Under the pieces are notes generated by a model, which did not search any database, had not been told where the DNA came from, and saw only the letters and a list, made by a program, of their open reading frames with translations. 64,000 bases of DNA from Lateolabrax maculatus. Lineage: Eukaryota; Chordata; Actinopteri; Acropomatiformes; Lateolabracidae. The position numbers and the translations under genes were made by a program. The DNA is taken from assembly GCA_031216445.1 (NCBI GenBank), contig CM062199.1:10811001-10875000 (forward strand), read 5' to 3'. Below are positions 11,583 through 23,245 of this stretch, one piece after another (the stretch's first letter is position 1; every line of letters begins with the position of its first letter).

Positions 11583-11592
11583 CCATTGGCCC
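11583..11592 (-). promoter_or_regulatory. NF-Y/CCAAT box in sox4 upstream region
   Basis: On the minus strand the sequence reads GGCCAATGGG, a close match to the NF-Y consensus. It lies about 770 bases upstream of the sox4 start codon, in the CpG-rich block and in the sense orientation. A further CCAAT lies on the plus strand near 11528. CCAAT boxes usually sit 60-100 bases before the start site, so if functional this would place a sox4 start near 11500 and a long 5' UTR. Function is inferred from sequence only. Confidence 0.4.
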
Positions 11593-12298
11593 AAAATGGA
11601 ATCTAATAATAATCAGCGCGTGCAATGAGGAGCCTCGTGTCTGACCTCATTCCAGAATACAACAAGAAACTTCAAATCTTTTTTATTTTTTTTTATTTTT
11701 TAGAGAGACCCTGGTTTATGTTATGGACCCCCCCCCCCTCCCTTTTTTCTACTCTCTCACCATGTGTATGCCATTAACATAGAGCTCTATGGGAAGTTAA
11801 GTGTACTTTACCATATGGAAACTTTAACAGTCTGTGCCTGGGCAATGCTGAACCCAAGAAGCATGCCCCTGTAACCTCCTTCACCGGTACAGACTGTGTT
11901 ATGGATGGTGCGCACATATATTACCGAACACTTGCCAGCAAGCCCTGGTTAGGCATGACCTAATGTTTGTAGTGAAGGTGTTGTGGAGATCAAAACCTTA
12001 AAGGTGCACCCACAATGCGTTGCTTATCTGATGTGCTTGCACCTTATATTTTTAAGAAGTGATCACTCGTAGAAAAGATGAAACTTTTACTAATTGATCT
12101 TTTAATTGGGGGTGGTTTGCCCACAGGTGGTCGCCGACACGTTGTTGAGCGTTCAACAGTTGCGCCTCTCTCTCTCTCTCTCTCGCCGAGCGCCTCACAA
12201 ACAGGGAAACGTCTCTTGGACGCATCATGATCGTTAAGCTGGTGTGAGAAAAAAAAAAAAAAAGTCCAAGCCAAGCCGTATATGCTCTGCGCTTTCAC

Positions 12299-12329
<31 letters not shown>

Positions 12330-12338
12330 TCTCTCTCT
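12299..12338. repeat. (CT)n microsatellite
   Basis: A CT run with one interruption. A shorter CT run lies at about 12166-12183. Confidence 0.9.
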
Positions 12339-13145
12339 GAGGCTGGGTTGGGCGGTCTTTTGTCACGCAGCGCACATCGGACCAGCCCTCTCCACCACAG
12401 CAGACAGAGAAAAACGAGAGGCGAAGAAGCAGGCGGCGGTGTGTGCAAACTGCCTGTGCGAGCGAGCGCACACATCCGCACACCTCCAAACCGATACCGA
12501 GTGCAGTTTTCCGTGGAGCGACATTAACAAGACCGGCGGCCAGAAAAAGCGCTGCTCTTTTGCTCGCACGGTAACTCTTTTACGCACGGGGAGGAAATGA
12601 TATCAAATTCACTACAAAACAAGATGTATATAAAATAAATGACGGCCAGAATTTATTAACACAACCGTGCGTTGTATCACCTATGAAACGTTTAGTTTTT
12701 TGCCAGTCTAACCTGGAGTCTCACTTAAAATTGCAACCTTCAAGAGTCAAATTGACATCATAATCATAACCATACAAATTATGTTAAAAACACACATTTA
12801 TATAATAGACACCAGCCATTACCCATTTTCGTTTCCTCGGGGCGCTGCCAGTATCCCCATACAAAAATACGACTGGTTTATTTCATTTTAAATCAGCAGC
12901 CAGTCGAGAAATATGAAATGAGGAAGGAAGAGGGACACAAGCAGACACACAGGTACAGGCCACAGTGCGGCGGTGGATGGTCGCTAGATGGCGCGGCAGA
13001 GCCGGAGAGGACTCAGCTCTGCTGCGTTGCAGAGAATTAAGGGAGGGTAACAGAGATCAGACCGAGCATCCAGAACAGTTACCAGGGGTGAATTACATAA
13101 TGTCTCTGTGCCATAGCAGGCATCCAAGCGATGCTGTTGTGCAGT

Positions 13146-13151
<6 letters not shown>

Positions 13152-13183
<32 letters not shown>
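13152..13183. repeat. (GT)n microsatellite
   Basis: A pure GT dinucleotide run. Confidence 0.9.
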
Positions 13184-13184
<1 letters not shown>

Positions 13185-13385
13185 GGAGTAAAGTATGAAT
13201 GCCATGACTGTAGTAAGGTAGAGTAGTGAAATAAAGGAAAATCAAAGCGCTTGGAGTTGGTAAGAAGTCAGCTCAGTTTGAAATCAGTCATAACTGCAAT
13301 TATTTCAGCTACCAAGAGAGCAACTTTCTGCACATGAAAATGCCATCAAAATCTAAAATTAAAATTATAGGTTTGTGTGTTTAGG

Positions 13386-13840
13386 TATGCCCTTTAGGAA
13401 ATTATTATTTATATGTAATGTGAAGTTTGAGTTTATGGAATGACAGTCGGAATATATGTAATGGAACTTGAATATATGGAATGAACCTTGAGAATATTGA
13501 ATGAAATCGGACGCCATCAAGGCCCTGGCACCATCCTGTGTTTTCGTTGTGATTATTTGTACGGATGTTGCTGCAAGGAGTGTGTCACTATGAGCGAGTC
13601 AGCATGAAATTTAGTATCAGCAATCCTAAGTAATGAAAAGATAATTCACACCCTGGCGAAAGCACATACGGGCCAAAATAATACTGGTAACCGTATTCAA
13701 TAGCGTTTAATCGTAAAGAAATTGATTCACTGTTTCATCGAGGAAGACCCAATTCAGTGAACCATACCATATATTCAAGCTTCATTCCATATACTCAAAC
13801 TTTACATTATATATATATAATAATTTAATAAAGGGCATGC
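13386..13840. mobile_element. non-autonomous inverted-repeat element (MITE-like), about 455 bp
   Basis: The left end (ATGCCCTTTA...AATTATTATTTATAT...GAAGTTTGAGTTTATGGAATGA) and the reverse complement of the right end (CATGCCCTTTATTAAATTATTATATATA...AAGTTTGAGTATATGGAATGA) match over roughly 58 bases. Inside the left arm the ATATGGAATGAA-type word recurs three to four times as a degenerate tandem array; its complement recurs in the right arm. No transposase coding is visible between them, which is typical of MITEs. A clean target duplication is not evident, and I cannot assign a superfamily. Confidence 0.75.
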
Positions 13841-16800
13841 CATAATATATATATTTACATAAATATGCACATATATACTGTATATGCCATAGAGAAAAAG
13901 AGAGAGACAGAGATGGTCATATGTTCTGTATTTAAATGAAAGGAGAGTCAGAGGTGACTTGGATCACCACTGGGAAATTAGTATGAAAGTATCGTCACCA
14001 ACATTACTGGATGCATTTCACTGGGTACAATTATATTCAATATGGCCTCATATCTGAAGTGCATCCAAGTAAAGCAATGGGTAATTGGGCTCCAATTTGT
14101 GTGTTCATGGAGCAGAACTGCAATGGAAATAAGAATGTTAACTCATAAACTCACACCGCTCCTCAATGCCATGTTAATAAGGAACTGGAGGAAAATGTTA
14201 TTGCCTCTAAGTCTATGCTATAGAAGCGACTATGCCTTGATGGAGCAGGATTTTGTCTTCAGCAAAGAGTACTTAAATCATACACCACAGTTTAAAAACA
14301 TACAGTACAAATTCAAAATGAGAATTCCCAAATTGGAATGTGTTAAGGTCAGTAATAATGACCACATAGTGAGTGGGGATGGGGGGGATGCCACCCCCCT
14401 CGTTAGCAAAATGACCAAAATGCATCCCCCTTGTTAACTTCCCCACGTACTGTTAACTTCCCACCCCCCTCTCCATCCCCACGTAGCAGGGAGAGTGCAG
14501 TCATATCAGGCGCCAAACCAGAAAAGTCGAAGAGGAAAACGATGTTGAAGGACTGGAGGTGCAAGAGAGAGAATGAGTTACCGCCGCGTGAGAGACCGAG
14601 TTATTATGGTGCGCGAGAGAGGTTGAAGGTGCCAGGGAGAGAGGCAGCGTTATTATTGTGCAAAAGAGGATGCAGGGGTGCACTCCCAACGGGCCATCCC
14701 CCCAGTTAAAAATGAACAAATCAACTATTGCACACACATACAGACCGTAAATCCCTGTTGATTTAAATTGCTCTAAAATTTAAAATACTGTAAATCGTAT
14801 TCTTCATACTTTTTTTTTTTTTTTCTCTCCTCCAACAAACTCTTGGGAACTCAGTGCACCTGGACTGACAGCTGGTGGCCTTTTCAAGCAAACACCTTAT
14901 TCAGTACCTTGAGCAGGTGTCCTCTATTCTATTCTACTTATTCTTTGCTATTCTACAACCCAAAGATAAATAAGACCTTTCACCTAGTTTTGGCTTCATA
15001 GTTAACTTGGATACACATGTCTTTTTCTTGGCTGCCCACACTTCTCTGTCCCTCTTTCTTTCCCTCCGTCTCTCACCCTCTCTCCCTCTCTCTCTCTCAG
15101 CGTTCACATTAGTATGCCACACACACACACACCGACACACACACACATGACCTGAAAGGATAAGTAGTGCATTCAAACTTTCCTCTCGCTTTCTCTGTCT
15201 CTCTCTTTTACTGCCATTGTTCCAGTGAGGTGCAGCTGCCACGCGAGTTGGAGTGGGTCGCGTGCCAACCCTAATCTCAACAGGTGTTCTTTTGGGTGTC
15301 TCTCAACCCCCCCGCCCCCACTCCCACCCCACCCCACGTCTTTGTCTGTCCTTGCACTCTCTTTCTCTCTCTCTTTCTCGTTCTCTCTCTCTCTCTTTCC
15401 CCTCCCCCTTGTACTTCACTTTGCTATCTACTTTTTCTTGCTTTTGCCTTCTTGAATTCAAATGTGCTCTATTAATATACTTAAGTTAATATCTCCCAAA
15501 GCATGTTGTACAAGGTTTGCAATGTAAGAAGCATAGTACCATAAAAATTTAAGAAAATAAGTGAACAAATAGTTTGCACATTACACTACACAAGTAAATT
15601 AGAGAATTAGTTCAAATAAATCATTAAAAAATTAAAGATCATACATTTTGTTTTGTTTTTTGAAGGAGTTCAGTACAGTTTTCCCTCAGGCTGGGATATG
15701 CTCTGACATGTTTTGCTGCTTCCATGGCAATGTCAGTGTGTGTCAATATAAATACTGAATTTTGAATTTTGTTATGTCTGAGAGTGTGTCAAATGTGGTG
15801 TGTGAGTTTCATCTTCGTAAAGAAGTTGGTTTCTCTGTCTTTATACAGGTTGCAGTGTAGCAAGAAGTCTTGCTCCCTCTCTGCTCTCTCTCACTATCTT
15901 CCCTCTTCATTCTGTCTGTACGCTCTCTTCTCACCTCTGCCTATGCGCTCTGCCTCTTCTTTCAGTCTCTCAGCTCTCTCTCCCTCTCTCCCTCATCAGT
16001 TTAGCTCAGTTTGTTTCATTGGCATGAATGTTGGATGAACAGTGTTGCCAAAGCACTCCTATCTCTCTTTCCTTTTTTCTACCCGTCTCCCTCTCAAGAT
16101 AAATCTGATCTGAGGTCATCTGTTATTCAGAACACTGACACCATATGGTCAGCCACCCACTCAGAGTACATCCACTCAGTTTCATGAAAACTTAAAATCT
16201 TCCCATATTAAATATTGATGGAGCTGTATATTGACCAGCTGTCAGAAACCCTGTTTAGAGTTTAGCCTGCTAGAACTCTGAATTATAACTAGTGATCCAT
16301 TCCAAAAGATGTTGACCTGAACAAGTCAACTTATGATGCATTGATAAAAACTGCTTTTAGAATATGATGAGATATTAAATGGGAGATTTTTTGTGATTTT
16401 ACTCACAATTTACCACATCATGCTGTTCATCACAGCCACAGATTGACCTCTGATGCAATTAAAAATGTGATGCTGCCACTCAAATTAGAGACTGCAGATG
16501 GACCACATACCTGCCTCCTTCAGCGGCTATAAAGAGATTTAATCAGCGGAAAGAGAGGACATTCGTACATGAAAGCTGTAGTGGTTTACAGATGCTGGTG
16601 AGGAAAGTCTTTACTTTGCCTTTATAGCATGATGTCATAATTGGAATAAAAAAAAATAGCTTCAGTGCAATTAGAGGTATCTACTGGTTGACACTATAAT
16701 AAAAGCGAAACATATGAGAAAACAAGAACCAATAAAAAAAAAAAGCCCAAAGGTATACTTTGTGAAGAACTGTTCACCAGGTGGATGCAAAATACTGACA

Positions 16801-17777
16801 CCAAAATTGCAATGAACCATTTGATAACCCCCTACTGCGCCTCCTCTCCCACTGTGGCGAGCAACGAATCTCCAAAACAGGCACAGGTGAGGGAAAAAAA
16901 CACACTCCATTCACGAAAACATTATGCCCCCGCATGACAGGGCCCACAGCATGTATCACTAAACTACAGTACATACAATGAATCTCTTTGATTTATTATA
17001 TTTTCACTGTCATCAAAGTCAATGTTCACAACATAGTCTTTTACAACCCTGTAACAGACAGATGGTTGGTTACTGTATATATGAAATGTATTTATTTAGT
17101 CTTATTTCTAAAGCTTTGTTTGAACAGGTGTTTTCAGGCACAGATACAGACAAAGATGCAGACATAAGTACACACACAAGAACACACACACACACACTCT
17201 CAGTAGTCAAAGTCTTATCTTATCCAGAAAGAGCAGCTGCAAAGTATGACCCTAGCTTAGCTGTTAATGATTAGTGGTGTGTGCTTGGGAGTGTGTGTCT
17301 CTCTATGTGTGTGTATACTTATTTTACCCTCACTATCTCCCCTCTTTCTCAACTGACAACTCATTATTAGTGGTCTAGCTTTGATTTGTGAAGTTCAGCA
17401 AGGTGAATTTGAACATCTGTCGCATTTCAAGGTTGTTTCTGTAGGTGAGAGCAAATACAGGCAGGGCTAAACTACCAAGGTAGTGATTAAGTGGAATACA
17501 CACACACACACACACACATTTAGCAATGTAAGATCACTGCATTTACAAATATTTCTTATATTTGCACAATGTTATGAGGTCATATGATATCATTTGAATT
17601 TCTTCTCTACTTTGAGAGAAGATGTGGAAAGGCAATGCAGAATATCTCATGGCCATAATTTTCAAAAAACCTGAAACTAAGTTCCAGCCTGAGGGTGTGT
17701 GTACATTATTATTAAAAGTGGTTAATTAATTAGTTTTAATTTCTTGCAGCATGTTTTTATTGCTCAAAAATGTACTT

Positions 17778-17790
17778 GTTGCATAGCAAC
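17778..17790. promoter_or_regulatory. RFX X-box-like palindrome
   Basis: GTTGCATAGCAAC is a 13-bp palindrome-type site with two GTTGC half-sites, like the X-box bound by RFX factors. The same sequence on the opposite strand occurs at 43011-43023. Binding is inferred from sequence only. Confidence 0.35.
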
Positions 17791-18837
17791 ACTGTCAATT
17801 TCATTGACATGCTTAACTTTTTAGATATAATATATACAGTATTTCTGTCTCTATATAAAGATATGGATCCTGGGTGGCATAGTAATGTATTCAATATAGC
17901 ATGTCATCAGCTATGCACACATTTATTAACATTGAAGTTACTCACATAGTGTGCTCCAAAGAAAATGGGACATTAAATTATACTTTATTGTCTTTATTAT
18001 ACTTTATTATACCATAATTTTCCTAGACAGTTTCATAAAAAAATGAACAATAATATTAACTTTATACAAGTTTATAATTACTTGCAGGTTTGTCATATTA
18101 TATTGCATTGCATTAGGTTGTGTGTGTAAAACGTTTTCCACACAATCACCTCTAATTACAATATCATGCAATTTAATGTATGAATTATTGAGAATTCTGT
18201 TATTTAAGTTTTGATCCTAAAAGAATTACACAAGGTCATAATAAACAGGCTGTAGCAGGGTGTAAAAGGCTCAGGCTGCTGATAAAGGAATAATACTCTC
18301 ACTGTCATTCTGAGAGTTAACAGCTCTACACACTTCATGTGGCACATGCATATTAAAATACTTATGACAGTTGGCATCTGACCTTCATGTGGAAAGTGCC
18401 ACAGTGTGGGACACCATGTTTTCTGTCATTGCAATAGGTGACTGGTCACCACAGAGACTACTTCAATCTGCCATGCAAGGCTTTAGAGTGATTTAACCAG
18501 GAAATTAAAGCATTAGACGTGGGATTTGCGTGCCTGGATCTGTGTGCCTCTGTGTGCATATTCCTACATTTATGTATGTGTGTGTATATTCCTGAGTACA
18601 TCTGCACAGTTTTGGGTTTGTATGTGTGTGGGTGGGAAGATGTGTCAAGTCTGCATGTTTGTGCATGCTCATCTGTGTGTATTTACATATATATATATAT
18701 GTGTTTGTGTCTGTGTGTGTGTGCGTGTGTGTGTGTGTTCAGTCAGAGGTGACCAGTTGTCACTGAGCTCTGACAGAAACCAGGTATCAGAGAGACATGG
18801 TGTCACCTTGTCTCCCCCAACCTCTTCTCCCGGTAGC

Positions 18838-18839
<2 letters not shown>

Positions 18840-18879
<40 letters not shown>

Positions 18880-18888
18880 GTGTGTGTC
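18840..18888. repeat. (GT)n microsatellite
   Basis: A GT run with one GC interruption; a shorter, related run lies at 18707-18738. Confidence 0.9.
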
Positions 18889-19066
18889 ATACCTCTCTTG
18901 AGAGACCTCCTAACCCACCCCAGGCAGACTGAATGGATGACACACATGGAAGGGTCCCAGGAGTGAACCTCAGGTGATGAGGTGGCAGCATGTGTGTGGT
19001 TCACATCTCTTGAGAATCACTACATCCTTCAGAAAATTAATGACAAACACACACACACACACACAT

Positions 19067-19351
19067 GTTTGTACAGCTATACTTGTGAGGACATTCAGTG
19101 ACATAATTCATTCCCTGGCCCCTTACCCTAACCTTAACCATCAAAACTAAATAGCTGACCCCAACCCTTACCCTAAGCCTAACCTAAACCTAATTCTAAC
19201 CTGAACCTTAAAACCAAGTCTTAACCCTCGAACAGCCCGTTGAAGGTGTCTCAGAAAGTGATGACCGGCCAAAATGTCCTCACTTTCCAAAGGTGTCCTC
19301 ACTCCCGTGGTCTAAAACTCAAACTGGTTCTCACAGAGATAGTTGTACAAG
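19067..19351. mobile_element. inverted-repeat element with telomere-like (CCCTAA) core
   Basis: The left end reads TTGTACAGCTATACTTGTGAGGAC and the right end, reverse-complemented, reads TTGTACAACTATCTCTGTGAGAAC, giving about 24 bp of matching terminal repeat. The core (19118-19225) is a degenerate array of CCCTAA/CCTAAC-like words. The element sits directly after a CA run (19047-19065) and before another CA-rich stretch. Elements of this build are familiar dispersed repeats of teleost genomes. They mimic interstitial telomere sequence but the array is too degenerate to be one. Confidence 0.7.
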
Positions 19352-22300
19352 AGCACACACACAGACACAGAGAGATGGTTTTTGACATGACTAAAGTTGA
19401 GCTCTGCACTTTCAGGGGCTTGATGGTGCAGTCAGTCAATATCAGGGTCAGGGTCAAAGCAAAAGGTGTAGGGGGAGGTCAGGAAGGAAAGAAAGAAAGC
19501 AATAAAGAAAGAAAGAACATATAGAGAAAAGAGAGAGGAAACAGTAATAATAAAAAATGTTAGTTTAAAACAAGTTCGATTTTTGGAGGAAATATTACAC
19601 CTATCTATCTATCTATGAATCTACCAATAATAATATTTTATATATTATATAAATAATATAAATTTTAGTTAATTTAATAGTTAATTTAATTAGATTTTTA
19701 AATTTAATAAGAATAATTAAAAGTAATCAAATTGTATATAAATGTTTTATTCAATAAAAAAATATTTAATTCCATTTTTTATTTGACTCAATCTAGAGGC
19801 AGGGTAGGCAATTTATCTTAAAAGCATATTTTTGTTATATTTGTTGAAACTTTCTTTACATTCCAACAGCAATCGATAAATCAAATTCTCTGACGCAAAT
19901 GCTCTGTGAATACCAACAATAGAAATGTTTGTTGTTTACGTGATGATTGATTTAGTGTTTTCTTACATGTGAGTGAGACCTGAGGGAGTTGGATACAGTT
20001 AGCGATGATAACGTGCTCATAGACATACTGTATATACATACATACATATCTTATCTATATAAGCGCATCGTTATATATGCACAATATATGTCTCTGCTGT
20101 CTGGAGGACCAGCTTTAATCAGGCAGTGTGCATTCATGTGTTTTGGGGGAGTGGCTTTGGAGCGAGGCCTGAAGGGAGGGGTGGGATTTTTTAAATTTTG
20201 GATTTTATTTAATTTTAACATAATTTGATGTTTTATTTGATCTAATTTCATTTCATTTAAAATATAGTTTTAATTTAATTTAATTTATAAATTAATAATT
20301 GAATCAAATTTAATATAATCCAATATAGTTACTTTTCTCGTGTATTGAGGGAAATCTTATTTCACTATCACTGACACAGACTGGTCACCTGTGAACTAAT
20401 AAATTAATTCAGAAAACACAATTTCATTCATAGCAGCAGGGCCAACCCTGTCCCTTCTCTTAATAGGAGTTTTCTCCCTCAGTAAAGATTGCTCAGTAGC
20501 TTTGTGAATAGCTCTCAAGAGGAAACTCATTGCTAGGGACTTTTAGAGCCATTTAGGAGGACTCCTAATGGTAAAATAAAGTAATCTGTGAATACAGCCT
20601 CAGGGCTGGATGTATGTGCAAGGTGTGAAAGTGTTTCCTGTTGTTGTGTTTATATAAATTAGCGCTACCTGAACCTCTGTATCTCTTAAATAAACAGATC
20701 ATAAATATAAAATGTTGCATGCAATGTGCAAATGTAATATGTATAAAAAAAAACAATGTCTCTATCAGATTTCTGATGATTTAAATAGAATATAAAATGA
20801 ATATCCTTCATAATTTTTTGATAGGGGTTGCTTGGCATGCTAGAAAATGTTTTGGTTATTTGCTATTATGTCTAAATGAGCATTTTTGTGAAATTAGAAT
20901 ATGTTATAATAAAAATGCTAGTCAGAAAGGGCATTCCATTTTATTTTTCACTTTTGGAGTTTGCCTTTGGGATTCTGTAAGTAGGATGGATATGATTTCT
21001 ATTCTCTGTCTTCCAACATATTAGAAACATATTGGATGTAATCTATCCTCCATCCAGCAAAGTGACAACGTGCTTTCTCACCAATTACTGACTGCCATCT
21101 CTCTCTTCACACCTGGCAGGGAGAGGATGTGGCTGACAACATGTACGTGTAGTGTGTGTGTGTGTGTGCATCTGTGTGTGTGTGGAGGGGGGGCACTTAA
21201 ATCAGAGAGAGACCAGGTTGTCACTCGTGTTTACTTTTCCTCAGTCTTCATCAGGTGAATCACATATATGCATGTCTGTGATATCACACTGCTGTAGGTT
21301 ATCCTCTATTTCTGTCCTATTCCTCAATCTCCAGAACCATTCATCATCAGAGCACAATATTCTGAAACCCAACCTTCATCAAGAGGAAATAGTAGTGAAA
21401 AAGACAGGATTGGCCACACTGATTCTGGTAAATACAATGCAAAACCATCATGGCATTGACTGTTTTACACTCACCACTAAATTTGTTGCCACTATCACAC
21501 AAAACAAGACTTCTAAAGATTAGGTACAAAGCCAAATCCCACTTCTGTAAATTTCCAAATGTAATTCATGTTCACAATGAATTTCAATTTTTGGGACGCA
21601 AACATGATCACAAAAGTTCTATTCATAAAATTAAATAGAACTTGTATTCTAAAAGCCTGAAGTGCTTGAAAACTCAAATCATGTCCTCTTTGTTTTTTCT
21701 ATATCAGTCTGGAAGTTGAAGGCCATGTGTTACCAGTGGTTGGACTGAGTCTTAGTCTTTTGGCCATACAAGCTCAATAATCACCAGATGTTTAGACCAG
21801 TGAAGCACCATCCATCTGACTGCTTATCTTCTACCCTGAAAAAAACACTTCAACACACACACATATATACATTTGATACACAGAAAAACCCGCTTTTAGT
21901 CACATGTACAGTTTGTAACAGCCCATAGATGACTTTCCACATCAGAATATTGCAGTTACCTTCTTTCCCATATTACTTGCGTACCATAGTACTATGCGTC
22001 TTGCTTCTACATGAAAACATTATTTAGTGCAAATGAACACTGTGGTAAGAACCTGTTTCAATACGTTGAAATTTCACCTTTTATAATTCTAGCACAAATG
22101 AGGGTTTAGTCAGGAATAGCCACGGACCAAAAGAAGAAAAGAGAACTTTATGTAAGATTTGATCACGGTGATGGTAGAGGAGATTGAAGCCAGGTAACAC
22201 TCTTTATTCATTGGACCAAATAGTGGAAAAAAACAATACCCATACATAACCAGAGCTTTCCCAAATGGACCATTGCATCGCGGCAATCATTGGGGAAAGC

Positions 22301-22689
22301 GCATACACTGGCACATGCTCCACTGCTGACAGTGAATGTTCCAAAAACATTGCATCCTTTTAAAAAAAAATGCAAAACACCTTGCATCTGGCAATTAGTT
22401 CCTCACAACTTTTAATTAATGTTTCCTATCACATTGTTCATAAAGCTAATGCAAAGTTGACCACAGGTTTGGGCGCATATGCATCCCAAACTGCAATACA
22501 CCTACATAACCAGCAGGAACAATCACTGAAGTCTACTTTGCGTAGAAATAAGATTGTTTCCATGTCAAAGTAAGGTTTTATAAATAACTACTTATAGGTT
22601 GTTTTCTGCATAAGTCATTCATATATACTCATACTTAACATTAATATTGATCTGATTGAAAAAGAGGGAAATGCATATCACCTGCCCTC
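19352..22689. other. gene desert, very AT-rich
   Basis: No gene is seen. 19550-19790 and 20200-20300 are extremely AT-rich, made of A/T-only words. An (ATCT)n run lies at about 19602-19617 and GT runs near 21152-21182. An imperfect hairpin lies at 22255-22300. Confidence 0.5.
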
Positions 22690-23060
22690 AGAACAGAATT
22701 TTCTAAAGAGGAAAATGACAAGATCAGTGCTACCTGGAAGGAGGACAAGGATAAGATGAGAGCAGCCCTTGAAAAATACATTAAGGGTCAAGGTCGATTG
22801 GGCCAAGCTAAAAGAAATGGAAGACAGGTGGCAAAAGAAAATGAGCCAGCTTGAACAGATAGTGGAAGGAAAATGAGACTGACATCACCCATGTCACTAA
22901 AAAGAGGGAAAATGTGATGGTCTGGAGAGAGGCTGGTTGGGAAGAAGAGCCGGGAGAGGAGAGCCAAGGAGCTGGAGAAAGAAAAGAGCGAGCTGGAGGA
23001 GATGTGGCTCATGAAACAGGAGGAATGGATACAGAGGGCTAGAGGCTAAGGAGATAAAAT
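22690..23060 (+). pseudogene. remnant of a coiled-coil-like coding sequence
   Basis: This stretch is purine-rich and reads in pieces as a charged, helical protein. One piece contains KEENDKISATWKEDKDK, and another, after frame changes and stops, contains ELEKEKSELEEMWLMKQEE. The pieces are interrupted by in-frame stops and shifts (for example near 22855 and 22915). The protein family is not recognised. It could be a decayed processed copy or a transposon-borne coiled-coil frame; a purine-rich random sequence would also give Lys/Glu-rich translations, so confidence is low. Confidence 0.3.
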
Positions 23061-23171
23061 TCCTGATAGTGCAGAAAAATCAGCTTCAGGTAAGAAGTAA
23101 AAGAAGACGAAGGGCTTCTTGTCATGGAGTAGTTATAGGAATAGAAATTGTGACAGTGATAGCACGATGGA

Positions 23172-23245
23172 GGAGGCTGTTGCCAGTCTGGAGCTTTCAC
23201 TGTTTTTCTTCTCCCCATGAAAGCTCCAGACTGGCAACAGCCTCC
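23172..23245. repeat. perfect 28-bp inverted repeat with 18-base loop
   Basis: The arm at 23172-23199 (GGAGGCTGTTGCCAGTCTGG, then AGCTTTCA) is exactly the reverse complement of 23218-23245. The loop, 23200-23217, is pyrimidine-rich. RNA from either strand would fold into a 28-bp stem without mismatch. A stem this long is not expected by chance. It may be a young inverted duplication or a small-RNA hairpin. It lies just after the coiled-coil-like remnant. Confidence 0.9.

Larger units (their letters stand above)
9420..11640. other. CpG-rich island covering sox4 CDS and promoter
   Basis: The block is strikingly richer in G, C and CpG than the AT-rich sequence on both sides. It covers the whole sox4 coding region, the leader and the proximal upstream region, and fades by about 11640. 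Part of the GC content comes from the coding trinucleotide runs (for example 9799-9861), so the regulatory island proper is probably 10400-11630. CpG islands over intronless developmental genes are usual in vertebrates. No counted observed/expected value was made. Confidence 0.7.
11641..13385. other. upstream flank of sox4, no gene seen
   Basis: The region holds CT runs (12166-12183, 12299-12338) and a GT run (13152-13183). Moderately CpG-containing sequence at 12340-12600 could be distal promoter. No open frame here resembles a known protein. Confidence 0.5.
13841..19066. other. gene desert, simple repeats and one enhancer-like patch
   Basis: No gene is supported. It holds a C/G-rich imperfect inverted segment (about 14373-14482), CT-rich tracts (15050-15110, 15350-15405, 15890-16000), a CA run (17495-17518), GT runs (18707-18738, 18840-18888), a balanced non-repetitive patch (16395-16580) and an RFX-type palindrome at 17778-17790. 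Confidence 0.5.

Noticed and set aside
14373..14710. G/C-rich inverted segment and the following Lys/Arg-rich frame as a transposase gene
   Set aside because: The frame is short, has no recognised domain, and the inverted arms are mostly G/C homopolymer that matches by composition.
19118..19225. Interstitial telomere or chromosome fusion scar
   Set aside because: The CCCTAA-like words are degenerate and enclosed by inverted ends, which fits a dispersed element better.
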